NCBI RefSeq assembly: GCF_945957525.1 | Contig: NZ_CAMFLA010000028.1 | Span: 1 to 44,598 of the forward strand | Origin: an uncultured Aquitalea sp. | GTDB lineage: Bacteria > Pseudomonadota > Gammaproteobacteria > Burkholderiales > Chromobacteriaceae | Length of the DNA stretch: 44,598 nt | Reading direction: 5' to 3' | In this document: positions 25,237 through 35,545 of the stretch, one piece after another | Layout of the letters: the number at the start of each line of letters is the position of its first letter | Position numbering within the stretch: position 1 is the stretch's first letter | The notes under the pieces: generated by a model | Database searches by the model: none | What the model was told of the DNA's origin: nothing | The model's input: the letters and a program-made list of their open reading frames with translations, nothing else | Position numbers and translations under genes: made by a program

Positions 25237-25962
25237 ATGTCCATCGAACTGGGAAAACTGAAGGTGCTGGTCGTGGACGATCAATCCCTGGTGCGCACGC
25301 TGGTCAGCCAGGCCTTGGTCTCCATGGGAGTGAAAGCTGATCTTATTTCACAAGCCCCGGATGGCAGCACCGCCATGCGCGTCCTGGGTATGCGCCAGGT
25401 GGATCTGGTGCTGTGCGATGTGGAAATGCAGCCGATGAACGGCATGGACCTGCTGAAAGAAATCCGCTGCGCGCACACAGCCAATCCGTCCAATCTGCCC
25501 TTCATCTTTTTGTCCGGCCATGCCGACCGCAACAATATCGAAGTCGCTCTCAAGCTGAATGTGGACGGCTTTGTCGTCAAGCCGCCCAAACCGGTCGACG
25601 TGGAAAAGGCTATTGGCCTGGCCATGAAAAGAACGCGACCGGACATCGACCCTTTCCGCTACTACGAGGTCGACACCGGCACGGATTACGACCACAAAGT
25701 GTTCCGCCGCCTGTTTGAAATGCGCGAGCAAGGCGAAGAAGCCGCTCAACAGGAAACCGTCACCTTGCTGAGCGCCAGGGCCGACTCGGTGCTGGCGGCT
25801 GATTTGCGCAGCAAGTCCGGCCACCTGCTGTTGCCGCGCGGCGCCGTGATTTCCGCCAACCAGTTGGCCGTGCTGAAAGACTTCAGCGACCGTTATGGCG
25901 TTACCGAACTGATCATCGAGCCCGTGCCGGACGCGGACAGCCCCCAATCCGCTGAAAGCTGA
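25237..25962 (+). CDS. REC-domain response regulator with short C-terminal output region
   Basis: A 241-residue protein, 19 bases after the previous gene and with AAGGGG before the ATG. The REC domain (about 8-130) has D61 (LCDVEMQP), the usual acidic pair VVDDQ, and K in FVVKPPKP. The C-terminal 100 residues lack a DNA-binding motif. The segment [20 protein letters not shown], followed by [17 protein letters not shown], resembles the small domain that precedes HD-GYP domains in other regulators, but no HD-GYP follows. It is a likely intermediate in the phosphorelay with the downstream hybrid kinase. Confidence 0.85.
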   Translation: MSIELGKLKVLVVDDQSLVRTLVSQALVSMGVKADLISQAPDGSTAMRVLGMRQVDLVLCDVEMQPMNGMDLLKEIRCAHTANPSNLPFIFLSGHADRNNIEVALKLNVDGFVVKPPKPVDVEKAIGLAMKRTRPDIDPFRYYEVDTGTDYDHKVFRRLFEMREQGEEAAQQETVTLLSARADSVLAADLRSKSGHLLLPRGAVISANQLAVLKDFSDRYGVTELIIEPVPDADSPQSAES

Positions 25963-25964
25963 CC

Positions 25965-28900
25965 GTGAAACCGTCGCTGCCCGCCGGCTGGCTCAACATC
26001 CGCATGCCCAGCCATACCCGCTCCATCAGCCGGGCAGTCATGGCTATCGTGCTGTTGCTGGGCTTGCTGCAATTGGGCTGGATTATGGAAATGATGGCGG
26101 CCGGGCTGGAAAGCTATCACCAGGCGGAACAGATGTCGCGCGTCAACAGCGCCGGTAACCAGCTCTACAATTCTGCCCGCCTGCTGCGCGACGAAGCCAT
26201 CCAGACCCGCACCATCCTTTACAACGGCCACAGCCCTTCCCAGGATGAAACCCAGAACCTGCGCAGCCTGCGCCTGCGGGGCGATGACGCGTTGCGGCAG
26301 GCCAGGGAAAGCATCAACGCCGACTTCTCGGATGCCCCCAAGGGCGAGCTGGCCAACCTTGAGTTGCAGTTCACCAACTATCAAAACCTGCGGCAAGACG
26401 CAGACAACGCCCTGGCCGACATGCGTGGGCCGGATGAGGATCTGGGCCAGCAAGTGGAACTGGCGTCCCGTCACCTGCAAAACGCCATCAGCGACATGCA
26501 GGCGCGGCTACTGAGCTTCACCAACCCCGGCGATTCCGCGCTGCATTCGGCCAGCGATGCCCTGCAGGAAATCTGGGGCATCAGCAACAGCATGCGCGGC
26601 ACCGCGCTGGCGCTGGTGCTGCGCAGCGACACCAACGCTCGCCTGAGCGATTCGGAAGAGGTCGAACTGCAATCCGCCGCCGAGCGCGGCAATCTGCTGC
26701 TGTCCAAATTGCTCGTCGACACCAAGCGCATTGACGACGCGCAGTTGAGCGATCTGGCGTCCCAGCTGAACGACCTTACCCGGCGGCTTGTCGCGCTGAA
26801 TGCACACCAGCTGCAGGGCATCGACGCGCAAACCCCGCCCGACCTCGATCAGGCCGATCTCTACGACATGCTGTCCTCGGTGCAGGCCACCACGCTGGAA
26901 GCGTTCAAACTCACACAAGAAAGAGTAGAGACCCTGGCAACCGATGCCCGGCGCAAGGCGGAGAGAAAACTGTTTCAGGATGCGCTGATCGGGCTGTCGC
27001 TGATCGGCCTGTGCCTGGCGCTGCTCTACCTGATGGTGGGCCTGGTGTTCAAGCCGCTGCACCGTCTGCAAGCCATGCTTGACGGTGCCGGCGTGGCCAT
27101 TCTCACCATCGATGAAGCAGGCAACATCGTTTCGGCCAACCTTGGGGCGCAACGACTGTTCCGCCTTGACCAGCAAGACATCCTAGGGCTGCCGGCGCGC
27201 AAGCTACTGCACTTCGATCTGCCGCTGGAAGACGCGATACAGCTGACCGAGCAACTGGACAGCCAGAACATTCCCGGCATGGCGCTGCATGCCGATGGCG
27301 AAACGTTTTACGTGGACATGACGCTCAGCCAGTTTCAGGCCCACGCCGAACATCCGCTGTACATGCTCATCATCCGCGATGAACACCAGCGCCGCATGGC
27401 GGAGCAATCGCTGGCGCACAATCTGTCCATGCTCTCCGCCACCTCCCAGGTGGAAAGCATGATGCTGAGCCATCGTCCTCGCGAAGAAGTGCTGGAAAGC
27501 ACCTTGCGCCAATTCCTGCGTTACTCAGGCGCGCGCGCCGGCTTCATGCTGAAAATCGACCAGTTTCCGGACGATCGTTATCAGATCAATCTGCAAGCCG
27601 GTCAATGGCCCGCCAACCTTCCGCCGCTGTCCGAAGTGGTGCACGAACACCGTCCCCTGGTATGGCTGCTGAACCGGCTGGCGGAAATGCCACCCTGGAT
27701 TTCCATGCCTGTCACGCTGGATGAAGACGTCCTGGCGCTGGTTTGCCTGCTGGACCCGGATTTCCACCTGCTGGACAAGGGCATGCAGCCCTTGATCGGC
27801 TTGTACGCCAACATCCTCGGCTTTTACGAGGAAGAGGACCGCCGGCTGGATTCCGAATCGCAGCTGCGCTCGGTGCTGCAAGAAGAAGAGGCCATTTACT
27901 CTGCCTCCCCAATCGGCTTGCTGCGCCTCAACCATCAATTGCAAATCGTGCGCGCCAACCACACCGCCAGCCTGGTGTTCGGCAGCGACAGCCAGAGTCT
28001 GGCCGGCATGCATTTGATGGAGCTGATCGCTTCCGACGCCAGCTGGTATGAGCTGACCAGCCAGCTGCAACAACTCCCGCACAGCCCGCAAAAAGTACGG
28101 TGCGAACTGGAGTGCCTCAACGCCGCCGGCGTGCCGATCTGGGTGCTGTTTGAAGGCATGCTGCTGTTCCCCGAACAACCCGACGAAGGCTACATCCTGG
28201 CCTGCCTGGACATCACCGAGCGCAAGCTGGCCGAATTCGAGCTGCGCACCGCGCGCGACCAGGCCAATGACGCCAACCGGGCCAAGAGCGCCTTCCTCGC
28301 CACCATGAGCCATGAAATCCGCACGCCCATGAATGGCGTCATCGGCATGCTGGAACTGTTGTCCATGACCCCGCTGGACGACGAACAAAAAGACCATGTC
28401 CACACCATCCAGACTTCGGCCAACACCCTGTTGCGCCTGATCGATGACATCCTGGACTTCTCCAAGATCGAGGCCGGCAAGCTGGAAGTGGTGGCCGCGC
28501 CCACCGCCGTCTGGCCGCTGCTGGAACAAGTACGCAGCCTGTATATGGAAGCGGTGCAGCGCAAAGGCCTGCTGTTCAATCTGGATATCGACGCCGCCCT
28601 CGCGCGCGGCCTGATGGTGGACCCGCTGCGTTTGAGGCAGATCCTGCTCAACTTCGTCAGCAACGCCGTCAAATTCACCGCCAGCGGCAATGTCTCGCTG
28701 GCGGCACGCGTACTGGACGAGTTCGGCGGCAAGCAAGTGGTGGAATTCGCCGTGCGCGACTCCGGCATCGGCATCAGCGCGGAGAACCTGACGCACTTGT
28801 TCCAGCCTTTCACGCAGGCGGACTCCAACACCACCCGCCGCTTTGGCGGCACCGGCCTGGGCCTTGCCATCTGCCGCCGACTGGCGGAACTGATGGGCGG

Positions 28901-29849
28901 CGAAGTGAAACTGGAAAGCCAAGCGGGCCAAGGCACGGTCGCCACGCTGAAGCTGACTGCGGCCATCGTGCCCGACGAACAGCTGGAAGATGATCACGAG
29001 CATGAGCAGACCAGTCGCAACCTCGCCAAAACCCCCACCTCGCCCAAGCCGGAAAGGGTTGACGGCATGTCGCTGCTGTTTGCCGAAGACAACCCCACCA
29101 ACCGCAAGCTCACGCTCAAACAGCTGGAAAAACTGGGCTACCCGGTGGACTGGGCCGAGGACGGCGCACAGGCTTTCGCCTTGTGGCAAAAGGGTAGCTA
29201 CAGCCTGTTGCTGACCGATTGCCACATGCCCGGCACCGATGGTTACCAGCTGGCCAGGCTCATCCGCTCCTATGAGGCGCAACATCCCGAACGCGGCCGC
29301 ATGCCCATCATCGCCTGCACCGCCAACGCGGGTCAGGAAGAAATGGACAAGACCCGCGAAGCCGGCATGGACGATTTCCTTACCAAACCCCTCTCCATCA
29401 ACGCCTTGTCCGCCACGCTGGAAAAGTGGCGGCAAACCATGGCCGACAGAGAACAACCGGAGACAAGCATGACCGACATCAGCCCAGCAGCCCAAACCGG
29501 CGACGCCTTGCCGGTGGATCGTTCGGTGCTGGAGGTATACAGCGACGGCGATATCGCGGTGGAGCTGGAGATCCTGCATGACTTCGACACCGCCAACGAC
29601 GAAGACATGGTCACGCTGCGTCAGGCCATCGCCGCCGGCGACGCGGAAGCCATTGCCCGCGCGGCGCACCGTGTGAAGGGAGCCAGCCGCATGGTGGGCG
29701 CCAACCCCACCGGCAATGCGGCGGAAGCCATCGAAAAAGCCGGCAAGGCCGGCGAAGCAGGCAAAGCCGCTGAGCTGATGCCGTTACTGGAAGCCTGTCT
29801 GGCCGATTTCAAACACTGGGTACAGGCGCAGGAAACCGCCCAAGCCTGA
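25965..29849 (+). CDS. Hybrid sensor histidine kinase with PAS, REC and Hpt domains (BvgS/EvgS/RocS class)
   Basis: A 1294-residue protein, apparently with a GTG start two bases after the preceding stop; an ATG at 26004 is an alternative. TM1 is at about 24-45, a large helical periplasmic sensor spans about 46-340 and TM2 is at about 345-365. PAS domains lie at about 370-475 and 645-760, separated by a GAF-like region. HisKA has H783 ([16 protein letters not shown]). The ATPase core has N ([11 protein letters not shown]), G1 (DSGIGIS), F (FQPFTQAD) and G2 ([10 protein letters not shown]) boxes. REC has D1085 (LLTDCHMPG). The Hpt domain has H1235 ([14 protein letters not shown]). The full His-Asp-His chain is intact, so phosphate can pass to the two response regulators encoded just upstream. 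Confidence 0.93.
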   Translation: MKPSLPAGWLNIRMPSHTRSISRAVMAIVLLLGLLQLGWIMEMMAAGLESYHQAEQMSRVNSAGNQLYNSARLLRDEAIQTRTILYNGHSPSQDETQNLRSLRLRGDDALRQARESINADFSDAPKGELANLELQFTNYQNLRQDADNALADMRGPDEDLGQQVELASRHLQNAISDMQARLLSFTNPGDSALHSASDALQEIWGISNSMRGTALALVLRSDTNARLSDSEEVELQSAAERGNLLLSKLLVDTKRIDDAQLSDLASQLNDLTRRLVALNAHQLQGIDAQTPPDLDQADLYDMLSSVQATTLEAFKLTQERVETLATDARRKAERKLFQDALIGLSLIGLCLALLYLMVGLVFKPLHRLQAMLDGAGVAILTIDEAGNIVSANLGAQRLFRLDQQDILGLPARKLLHFDLPLEDAIQLTEQLDSQNIPGMALHADGETFYVDMTLSQFQAHAEHPLYMLIIRDEHQRRMAEQSLAHNLSMLSATSQVESMMLSHRPREEVLESTLRQFLRYSGARAGFMLKIDQFPDDRYQINLQAGQWPANLPPLSEVVHEHRPLVWLLNRLAEMPPWISMPVTLDEDVLALVCLLDPDFHLLDKGMQPLIGLYANILGFYEEEDRRLDSESQLRSVLQEEEAIYSASPIGLLRLNHQLQIVRANHTASLVFGSDSQSLAGMHLMELIASDASWYELTSQLQQLPHSPQKVRCELECLNAAGVPIWVLFEGMLLFPEQPDEGYILACLDITERKLAEFELRTARDQANDANRAKSAFLATMSHEIRTPMNGVIGMLELLSMTPLDDEQKDHVHTIQTSANTLLRLIDDILDFSKIEAGKLEVVAAPTAVWPLLEQVRSLYMEAVQRKGLLFNLDIDAALARGLMVDPLRLRQILLNFVSNAVKFTASGNVSLAARVLDEFGGKQVVEFAVRDSGIGISAENLTHLFQPFTQADSNTTRRFGGTGLGLAICRRLAELMGGEVKLESQAGQGTVATLKLTAAIVPDEQLEDDHEHEQTSRNLAKTPTSPKPERVDGMSLLFAEDNPTNRKLTLKQLEKLGYPVDWAEDGAQAFALWQKGSYSLLLTDCHMPGTDGYQLARLIRSYEAQHPERGRMPIIACTANAGQEEMDKTREAGMDDFLTKPLSINALSATLEKWRQTMADREQPETSMTDISPAAQTGDALPVDRSVLEVYSDGDIAVELEILHDFDTANDEDMVTLRQAIAAGDAEAIARAAHRVKGASRMVGANPTGNAAEAIEKAGKAGEAGKAAELMPLLEACLADFKHWVQAQETAQA

Positions 29850-29867
29850 ACGAAGAACACAAGCAAA

Positions 29868-29892
29868 AGGGCGCAGACCCTGTCTGCGCCCT
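29868..29892. terminator. Intrinsic terminator after the kinase operon
   Basis: AGGGCGCAGA (29868-29877) pairs with TCTGCGCCCT (29883-29892). The minus-strand reading ends TTTTGCTTG. It starts 18 bases after the kinase stop codon. Confidence 0.75.
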
Positions 29893-29980
29893 CGGCCTGC
29901 TGACAAACTGATCGGATGAGCTTGCGCGGGACCCGCCCTGCGACTCCCCTGCAGATGCCGCGGCCCTCCCAGTGAGGGCC

Positions 29981-30086
29981 GCCAACAAAACCTGGCAGAG
30001 GCCCTGAACCAAGGCGTGCCGCCGCAGGCGGTGCCCGGAGTGCGACAAGGAAGCGCTAGGCAGGCGCGGGGGGCTTGTGTGCCCAG
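29981..30086 (+). repeat. Dispersed intergenic element, copy 4
   Basis: It begins GCCAACAAAACC. The 74 bases to CAAGGAAGC (ending about 30054) align without gaps to the copy at 42432-42540. The right end (GGGGGGCTTGTGTGCCC) is degenerate. It lies between the convergent kinase and MgtC genes. Confidence 0.75.
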
Positions 30087-30089
30087 GTC

Positions 30090-30806
30090 CTACTCGTTGA
30101 CGCCGGTATTCCAGTAGGCCTGGCTGATCCACTGCTTGGCCACCAGCGCGGTGATCACCGCGTCCAGCTCTTCCGACTCCACCGATGTGGCCGTCAGCGT
30201 CGCCTTGATCTCCACCTCGTCCTCGCCAAAAGGCTCCACGTCCAGTTCGCTGATGGGATGCTGGCCTTGCTCCAGCAGTTGGTCGATCAGCTCCATGGCG
30301 GCTTTCTGCTTGTCGCGGCCGGCCACTACGCACAAGGTGAAGGACAGTTCGCTGGCCGCTTCGTCCAGCGGGGCGCGGTTGACCGCATTGACGATAGGGC
30401 GCAGCAGGGTGTTGGCCGCCAGCACGAAAACCGTGGCCAGCACGGCTTGCGACAAGAGCCCCGCGCCAGCGCAGGCCCCCACCGCCGCCGAGCCCCACAG
30501 GGTGGCCGCGGTATTCAGCCCGCGCACGTTCATCCCGTCTTTCATGATGGTGCCCGCCCCCAGAAAACCCACGCCGGACACCACATAGGCCACCACCCGC
30601 ACCGCGCCGTCCGGGCCGGACAACTGACCGGCCATGTCCACGAAAATGGCGGCAGCCACCGCCACCAGCGCATTGGTGCGCAAGCCGGCGGTACGTTGGC
30701 GGAACTGGCGTTCGAAACCGATCAGCGAGCCGCAGATGAAGGCCACGGTCAGGCAGAGCAGGGTATTGAGCAGGGTCGGGACATTGAAGTGGGCAAATGA
30801 CAACAT
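30090..30806 (-). CDS. MgtC/SapB-family membrane protein
   Basis: A 238-residue protein. The N-terminal 140 residues hold four to five membrane helices with MgtC signatures: CGSLIGFERQFRQRTAGLRT followed by NALVAVAAAIFVDMAG, then YVVSGVGFLGAGTIMKDG and LNTAATLWGSAAVGACAGAG. The C-terminal 85 residues are an ACT-like soluble domain (SFTLCVVAGRDKQKAAMELI, then EVEIKATLTATSVESEELDA). MgtC proteins support growth in low Mg2+ and inside macrophages and inhibit the F1Fo ATP synthase in Salmonella; many paralogues are uncharacterised. It is a single gene; no Mg2+-sensing leader is evident. Confidence 0.9.
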   Translation of the reverse strand: MLSFAHFNVPTLLNTLLCLTVAFICGSLIGFERQFRQRTAGLRTNALVAVAAAIFVDMAGQLSGPDGAVRVVAYVVSGVGFLGAGTIMKDGMNVRGLNTAATLWGSAAVGACAGAGLLSQAVLATVFVLAANTLLRPIVNAVNRAPLDEAASELSFTLCVVAGRDKQKAAMELIDQLLEQGQHPISELDVEPFGEDEVEIKATLTATSVESEELDAVITALVAKQWISQAYWNTGVNE

Positions 30807-30915
30807 GGATCACTTCCTGAGGCGCGGAATCAAGAAACAGGCGGCGATGGCCGCGGCGCAAAAGCCATCGGGCGCCGCCTGCGGTCGTCAGGTCAGCGAA
30901 GCGCGACGCGGTCTT

Positions 30916-30940
30916 CGGCCAACCTTGCCAAGGTTGGCCG
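30916..30940 (-). terminator. Hairpin containing the TTGGCCGAAG motif
   Basis: CGGCCAACCTT (30916-30926) pairs perfectly with AAGGTTGGCCG (30930-30940) around a 3-base loop, 43 bases after the stop codon of the LysR gene. No T-tract follows, so termination strength is uncertain. The 10-mer at 30913-30922 forms most of one arm. Confidence 0.5.
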
Positions 30941-30982
30941 CATGGTAGCACAGGCGGGAGAGAACAGAACGGGCCGGGGCGC

Positions 30983-31891
30983 TCAGAAGTTGTGGCTGAC
31001 CGCTTCGCTGCGCGCCACGGTTTGCACCAGCCAGTCGCGGAAAGCGCGAATCTTGGGCAGCTCGGCCATTTCGTGGGAGTACATCAGGTAGTAGGCCCAC
31101 TCGGTTTCCAGCACGGTATCGAAAGGAATCACCAGCCGGCCGCGCTGCAGGTCGTCCGTCACCATGGACACCTGGGCCAGGGTGACGCCCATGCCGGCGG
31201 CGGCGGCATGCAGCGCGTATTCCAGCGCGTCGAAGGTAACGCCGCTTTCCGGATTGATGCCACTGACGCCCGCCAGCTTGAGCCAGCGTTCCCATACATC
31301 CTGATCGCGCCAGGGGTGCAACAGGGTGTGGTGCTGCAAGTCCTGCGGCGTACGCAAGGGGTGCTCGCCCGCCATCAGCGCCGGCGAACATACCGGCACC
31401 AGTTTTTCCCGGCTGATACATTCCACGCGCAGGTCGGGCGACACATCCGGGCGCGCCATGCCGATGATGGCCAGATCGTACTCGGCGCGATTGAACGGCT
31501 TGTCGTGTATCAGCTGCGTGATCAGATGCAGGGTGTATTCCGGGTGCCGGCTCTGGAAATCCGGCAGATTGGGCAGAATCCAGCGCATGGCGGGGGTGGG
31601 CGGAATGCGCACGCGCAAGCCGCTCTGGCGCAGGCGCAGCACTTCGCTGGCCTCGTGTAGCAACTGAAAGGCTTCGCGGGCCGGCTTTTCCAGCGCTTCG
31701 CCCTCGGCGGTCAGGGCCAGGCCGCGCGCCTGACGGATAAACAGCGGCGTGCCGTAAAACTCCTCCAGCGTCTGCACATGGCGGCTGACCGCGCCCTGGG
31801 TAAGGTGCAGGGCCGTGGCGGCACGGGTAAACGACAGGTGTTCGGCGGCGGCGACGAACACGCGCAGGGCGTTCAAGGGAGGCAGTTTCAT
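30983..31891 (-). CDS. LysR-family regulator, GcvA-like
   Basis: A 302-residue protein opening MKLPPLNALRVFVAAAEHLS, the typical GcvA/AmpR subgroup start. The helix-turn-helix is SFTRAATALHLTQGAVSRHV. The effector domain from about 92 includes VRIPPTPAMRWILPNLPDFQ and the DYDLAI-like AEYDLAIIG. No obvious target lies divergently (the next plus-strand gene is far away), so it may regulate itself or a distant gene. An inverted repeat at 31913-31941 lies just upstream of its start. Confidence 0.9.
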   Translation of the reverse strand: MKLPPLNALRVFVAAAEHLSFTRAATALHLTQGAVSRHVQTLEEFYGTPLFIRQARGLALTAEGEALEKPAREAFQLLHEASEVLRLRQSGLRVRIPPTPAMRWILPNLPDFQSRHPEYTLHLITQLIHDKPFNRAEYDLAIIGMARPDVSPDLRVECISREKLVPVCSPALMAGEHPLRTPQDLQHHTLLHPWRDQDVWERWLKLAGVSGINPESGVTFDALEYALHAAAAGMGVTLAQVSMVTDDLQRGRLVIPFDTVLETEWAYYLMYSHEMAELPKIRAFRDWLVQTVARSEAVSHNF

Positions 31892-31912
31892 GGCGTATGC
31901 TCTTTATTCATG

Positions 31913-31941
31913 GCTGACATGATTATAACTGCTTTGTCAGC
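31913..31941. promoter_or_regulatory. Candidate operator upstream of the GcvA-like LysR gene
   Basis: GCTGACA (31913-31919), 15-base spacer, TGTCAGC (31935-31941): perfect 7-bp arms. It starts 22 bases upstream of the LysR ATG in a locally AT-rich patch. Autoregulation is the likely role. Confidence 0.5.
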
Positions 31942-32219
31942 TTTTCAGTGACTGGTTATCCTTGGGCAAACATCCTTGTAAATCAAGCCATCATGGCTTG
32001 TTAACGCCAAATGGCATTTTCTTCCGCTGAAACGGCGTTTTTCGCCTGATTTTCCCAGCAATGCCCTGCGCGCATGGATGATACCCTCTCACGCTCCGAC
32101 GCCGCGCCTGTTGCAGGAAGCGGACGGCGAGCAGGCGCGACAGCGCCGCAACGATTGTCCTTCCATCTCCACAATTGGGAACGGCCGGTCCTTACCTCTG
32201 GGGCCCGGCCGATTTTTTA
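31942..32219 (+). ncRNA. Candidate small RNA ending at an orphan terminator
   Basis: On the plus strand CGGCCGG (32182-32188) pairs with CCGGCCG (32205-32211), followed by ATTTTTTATT, a strong intrinsic terminator. No plus-strand gene precedes it for over 2 kb. The stretch in front is GC-rich and self-complementary in places (for example GGCGCGACAGCGCC at 32135-32148). The 5' end is unknown; the start given is only the end of the LysR operator. I cannot match it to a known RNA family. Confidence 0.3.
32182..32219 (+). terminator. Plus-strand terminator with no upstream ORF
   Basis: A 7-bp GC stem (32182-32188 with 32205-32211), 16-base loop, then T6-A-TT. Confidence 0.65.
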
Positions 32220-32269
32220 TTCGTGCCGCTTGCGTGTGCCCACTCGCGCCGCCGCAAATCGACAGGCAA

Positions 32270-32294
32270 GAAAAAAGGCCACTTTCGTGGCCTC
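32270..32294 (-). terminator. Intrinsic terminator of the hemA-prfA operon
   Basis: Read on the minus strand: AGGCCAC-GAAA-GTGGCCT, then TTTTTCTTG. It lies about 93 bases after the prfA stop codon. Confidence 0.85.
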
Positions 32295-32305
32295 AAGATT
32301 CGGAG

Positions 32306-32335
32306 AAAAACGCCGGGCAAGCGCCCGGCTTTTTC
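32306..32335. terminator. Bidirectional hairpin between prfA and its main terminator
   Basis: GCCGGGC-AAGC-GCCCGGC (32312-32329) is flanked by AAAAA on the left and TTTTT on the right, so it can terminate in both directions. It is the first terminator met after prfA. Confidence 0.8.
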
Positions 32336-32387
32336 TGCAGCGGCAGTGTACCCCGAGCCGCCGCCTTCGGCAAACCTCATTCAGTAT

Positions 32388-33464
32388 TCAGTCGCCCATC
32401 GCCGCCAGCAGTTCCGCTTGCTGCTCCGCCACCAGCGCGTCGGTCAGTTCCTGCAGATCGCCGTCCATCACTTGATCCAGCTTGTACAGCGTCAGGTTGA
32501 TGCGATGGTCGGTGATGCGGCCTTGCGGGTAGTTGTAGGTACGGATGCGCTCGGAGCGGTCGCCCGAACCGATCAGGCTCTTGCGCTCAGCCGCTTCCTT
32601 CTGGTTCTTCTCGCGCAGCTGGATATCGTAGATGCGCGCCGCCAGCACCTGCATGGCGCTGGCCTTGTTGGCGTGCTGCGAGCGGCCGTCCTGGCACTCG
32701 GCCACGATGCCGGTGGGCAAGTGGGTGATGCGCACCGCAGAGTCGGTCTTGTTGATGTGCTGACCGCCCGCGCCGCTGGCTCGGAACGTATCGATGCGCA
32801 GATCGGCCGGGTTGAGCACCACTTCAGCCACTTCGTCCGCTTCGGCCATCACCGCCACCGTGCAGGCGGAGGTATGGATGCGGCCCTGGGTTTCAGTGGC
32901 CGGCACGCGCTGCACGCGGTGACCGCCGGATTCAAACTTGAGGCGGGAGTAAGCGCCCTGTCCCACCAGCCGGACAATCACCTCCTTGTAGCCGCCCAGA
33001 TCGGACTCGCTGGCGGAGACGATTTCCACCTGCCAGCGATTGCGTTCCGCGTAGCGGGTGTACATGCGCAGCAAGTCGGCGGCGAACAACGCCGCTTCGT
33101 CGCCGCCGGTGCCGGCGCGCACTTCGAGGAAGATGTTCTTCTCGTCGTTGGGGTCCTTGGGCAGCAACAGCTTTTGCAGCTCGGTGTCCAGCGCGTCAAG
33201 GCGCTCGCGGCCGGCGTTGATTTCCAGCTGGGCGAACTCCTTCATGTCCGGATCGGACAGCATTTCTTCGGCGGTGGCGATGTCGGCCTCGCACTGGCGA
33301 TAGGCGGTGAAGGTTTCCACCACCGGGGTCAGCTCGGCGTGTTCGCGGGTAAGCTTGCGGAACTGGTCCATGTCGGCAGTGGCCGCCTCGCTGGCAAGCA
33401 GGTGTGTCACCTCCTCCAGACGATCGGCCAACTGCGACAGTTTCGTCGCAATCGACGGTTTCAT
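32388..33464 (-). CDS. prfA: Peptide chain release factor 1
   Basis: A 358-residue protein of normal RF1 length. It reads UAA and UAG stop codons through the tripeptide anticodon PAT at 188-190 ([14 protein letters not shown]), the RF1-type PxT rather than RF2 SPF. It triggers peptidyl-tRNA hydrolysis with the GGQ at 233-235 ([10 protein letters not shown]), the glutamine normally methylated by PrmC. The start codon overlaps the hemA stop by one base (TAATG), so translation is coupled. No prmC follows, unlike in the enterobacterial hemA-prfA-prmC operon; two terminators end the unit instead. Confidence 0.98.
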   Translation of the reverse strand: MKPSIATKLSQLADRLEEVTHLLASEAATADMDQFRKLTREHAELTPVVETFTAYRQCEADIATAEEMLSDPDMKEFAQLEINAGRERLDALDTELQKLLLPKDPNDEKNIFLEVRAGTGGDEAALFAADLLRMYTRYAERNRWQVEIVSASESDLGGYKEVIVRLVGQGAYSRLKFESGGHRVQRVPATETQGRIHTSACTVAVMAEADEVAEVVLNPADLRIDTFRASGAGGQHINKTDSAVRITHLPTGIVAECQDGRSQHANKASAMQVLAARIYDIQLREKNQKEAAERKSLIGSGDRSERIRTYNYPQGRITDHRINLTLYKLDQVMDGDLQELTDALVAEQQAELLAAMGD

Positions 33465-34717
33465 TACGACTCCGGATGTAAGCGGTACAGACGGGAGATG
33501 AGATCCACCACCGCGTCGTGTTCAGGCCCGCGCGCCGAGGACAGGGCCTGGGTGGGCGGGTGCATGAGTTTGTTGGTGAGCTGTTGCGACAGGGATTCCA
33601 GCACCTTTTCCGGCGCTTCGCCCTTGGCCAGCTGCTTCATGGCGGCTTCCAGCGCATGGCGACGCACGCGGTCGCCCTCGTCGCGCAGCGCCCGGATCAG
33701 CGGCACGGTTTCGCGCTTTTTCAGCCAGTCGGTGAATTCGGTCACGCGGCTCTGGATGATGGACTCCGCTTCTTCAGCCGCTTCCTGCCGCGCCTCGCGA
33801 CCCACTTCCACAATGCTGGCGATGTCGTCCACGGTATAGAGGAACACATCGTCCAGCGCGCTGACTTCCACTTCGATATCGCGCGGCACCGCCAGGTCCA
33901 GCATGAAGATGGGGCGATGACGACGCGCCTTGATGGCGCGTTCCACCAGCCCTTTGCCGACGATGGGCAACTGACTGGCAGTGGAGGTCACCACCACATC
34001 GTAACGCGGCAGCGCGTCGGGCAGCTCGGACAGGGTGATGGCGTTGCCGCCAAACTGTTCCGCCAGCTTTTGCCCCCGCTCCAGCGTGCGGTTGGCGATG
34101 GTGATACAGGAAGGTTGCCGGGCGGCGAAATGGGTGGCCACCAGTTCGATCATCTCCCCCGCGCCGATGAAGAGCACGTTCAGCTCGCCAATGGTGGGGA
34201 AAATCTGTTCGGCCAGCTTCACCGCCGCAGCGGACATCGACACCGAACTGGCACCCACCGCCGTGCTGCTGCGCACTTCCTTGGCCACCGCGAACGTGCG
34301 CTGGAACAAGCCGTTGAGCAAGGAGCCCAGCGTGCCCACCTGCTCGGCGGCGCGCACCGCGTCCTTCAGCTGGCCGAGAATCTGCGTCTCGCCCAGCACC
34401 ATGGAGTCCAGGCCGGAAGCAACGCGGAAGGCGTGGCGCGCCGCGCTGGTGGCGTCCAGCTGGTAAAGATAAGGGCGCAGCTCGTCCACCGGCAGACCAT
34501 GAAACTGCGACAACCACTTGAGCGCCTGCTCCGGATTATTGCTGTTGCAGTAGATTTCTGTGCGGTTGCAGGTGGAAACGATGGCGGCTTCCTGCGCGGC
34601 ATGCGAAGACACCAGGCTTTCCAGCGCCTTGGGCAAGATCTCTGCCGGAAAGGCGAGTTTCTCCCGCACCGACAAGGGCGCGGTTTGATGATTGAGACCA
34701 AAGGCAACCAGATGCAT
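33464..34717 (-). CDS. hemA: Glutamyl-tRNA reductase
   Basis: A 417-residue enzyme reducing glutamyl-tRNA(Glu) to glutamate-1-semialdehyde with NADPH, the first committed step of C5-pathway tetrapyrrole synthesis. The catalytic cysteine is C50 in STCNRTEIY. The substrate-binding region includes [14 protein letters not shown]. The NADPH domain has [17 protein letters not shown], and the C-terminal dimerisation helix follows the [20 protein letters not shown] stretch. Full length, intact. First gene of the hemA-prfA operon, divergent from pdxH; the 174-base region between them must hold both promoters. Confidence 0.98.
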   Translation of the reverse strand: MHLVAFGLNHQTAPLSVREKLAFPAEILPKALESLVSSHAAQEAAIVSTCNRTEIYCNSNNPEQALKWLSQFHGLPVDELRPYLYQLDATSAARHAFRVASGLDSMVLGETQILGQLKDAVRAAEQVGTLGSLLNGLFQRTFAVAKEVRSSTAVGASSVSMSAAAVKLAEQIFPTIGELNVLFIGAGEMIELVATHFAARQPSCITIANRTLERGQKLAEQFGGNAITLSELPDALPRYDVVVTSTASQLPIVGKGLVERAIKARRHRPIFMLDLAVPRDIEVEVSALDDVFLYTVDDIASIVEVGREARQEAAEEAESIIQSRVTEFTDWLKKRETVPLIRALRDEGDRVRRHALEAAMKQLAKGEAPEKVLESLSQQLTNKLMHPPTQALSSARGPEHDAVVDLISRLYRLHPES

Positions 34718-34891
34718 GGCAGAGAAAGAAGGGTTAAGGCCGCAGGGCGAACGGGGTATTTTAGCCTAAGTTGCGCCTATCGTCCTTCTCCGAGATGGCG
34801 CAACTGCGCCGCTTGCCACAGTCCACCCCCGGCGACGCGCTCGTCGCGAGGGGCGATTGCCAGTACCATGACGGTCTACAGGAGGCCGATC

Positions 34892-35533
34892 ATGTCGCTT
34901 AATCTCGCTGATATCCGTCAGGAATATTCCCAGAAAGAACTCTCGCCCGACGACTGCCTGCCCGACGCCGTGGCACAGTTCGAGGTATGGCTCAACGAGG
35001 CCATCGCCGCCAAAGTCAACGAACCCACCGCCATGAACGTGGCCACGGTGGGCCCGGATGGCCGCCCCAGTTCGCGCATCGTCCTGCTCAAAGGGGTGGA
35101 GGAAGGGCAGTTGCTGTTCTACACCAACTATCTCAGCCGCAAGGGCCGGCAACTGGGCGAGCACCCCTACGCCGCCGTGACTTTCTTCTGGCCGGAGCTG
35201 GAGCGCCAGGTGCGGGTGGAAGGCCGGGTGGCGCAGGTGGCGGCGGAGGCCTCGGACGCCTACTTCGCCAGTCGCCCCTACACCAGCCGCCTGGGGGCCT
35301 GGGCCAGTGAACAAAGCACGGAAATCTCCTCCAAAGCCGTACTGGTGACCCGCGCCGCCATGTTCGGCGTCAAGCACCCGGTCAGCGTGCCGCGTCCGCC
35401 GCACTGGGGCGGATACGCGGTGATTCCCGATCGCGTGGAGTTCTGGCAAGGCCGCCCCAGCCGCTTGCACGACCGCGTGCTCTACACGCTGGCCGACAAC
35501 GGCCAGTGGCTGCGCAGCCGCCTCGCGCCCTGA
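34892..35533 (+). CDS. pdxH: Pyridoxine/pyridoxamine 5'-phosphate oxidase
   Basis: A 213-residue FMN enzyme oxidising PNP or PMP to pyridoxal 5'-phosphate. The start at 34892 has an excellent AGGAGG 7 bases upstream; the frame is open far to the left, but only as antisense of hemA. Signatures: [20 protein letters not shown] (FMN and substrate binding), [13 protein letters not shown], the family block VRVEGRVAQ, and the C-terminal [20 protein letters not shown] ending in RLAP, the conserved terminus. PLP supply next to hemA fits general cofactor housekeeping (PLP is used by the next enzyme, HemL). Confidence 0.97.
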   Translation: MSLNLADIRQEYSQKELSPDDCLPDAVAQFEVWLNEAIAAKVNEPTAMNVATVGPDGRPSSRIVLLKGVEEGQLLFYTNYLSRKGRQLGEHPYAAVTFFWPELERQVRVEGRVAQVAAEASDAYFASRPYTSRLGAWASEQSTEISSKAVLVTRAAMFGVKHPVSVPRPPHWGGYAVIPDRVEFWQGRPSRLHDRVLYTLADNGQWLRSRLAP

Positions 35534-35545
35534 TCGCTTCCGCCT

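Larger units (their letters stand above)
31892..32387. other. 496-base non-coding region between the LysR gene and prfA
   Basis: It holds, in order, a possible LysR operator (31913-31941), a stretch with no supported ORF, a plus-strand terminator without a gene in front of it (32182-32219), the prfA terminator (32270-32294) and a second bidirectional hairpin (32306-32335). Open frames on the plus strand here have no RBS and no recognisable protein. Confidence 0.6.

Noticed and set aside
27525-29669. A 714-residue minus-strand ORF
   Set aside because: It is a shadow of the hybrid kinase gene, whose domains and motifs are complete on the plus strand.
32074-32475. Small plus-strand ORFs in the region upstream of prfA
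   Set aside because: No RBS, low-complexity Arg/Ser/Ala composition, and they run across two terminators and into antisense prfA.
33518-34891. A 458-codon open extension upstream of pdxH in the same frame
   Set aside because: It is entirely antisense to hemA, has no RBS at its start, and is His/Gln/Gly-rich as expected for a GC-rich shadow frame; pdxH has its own strong RBS at 34892.
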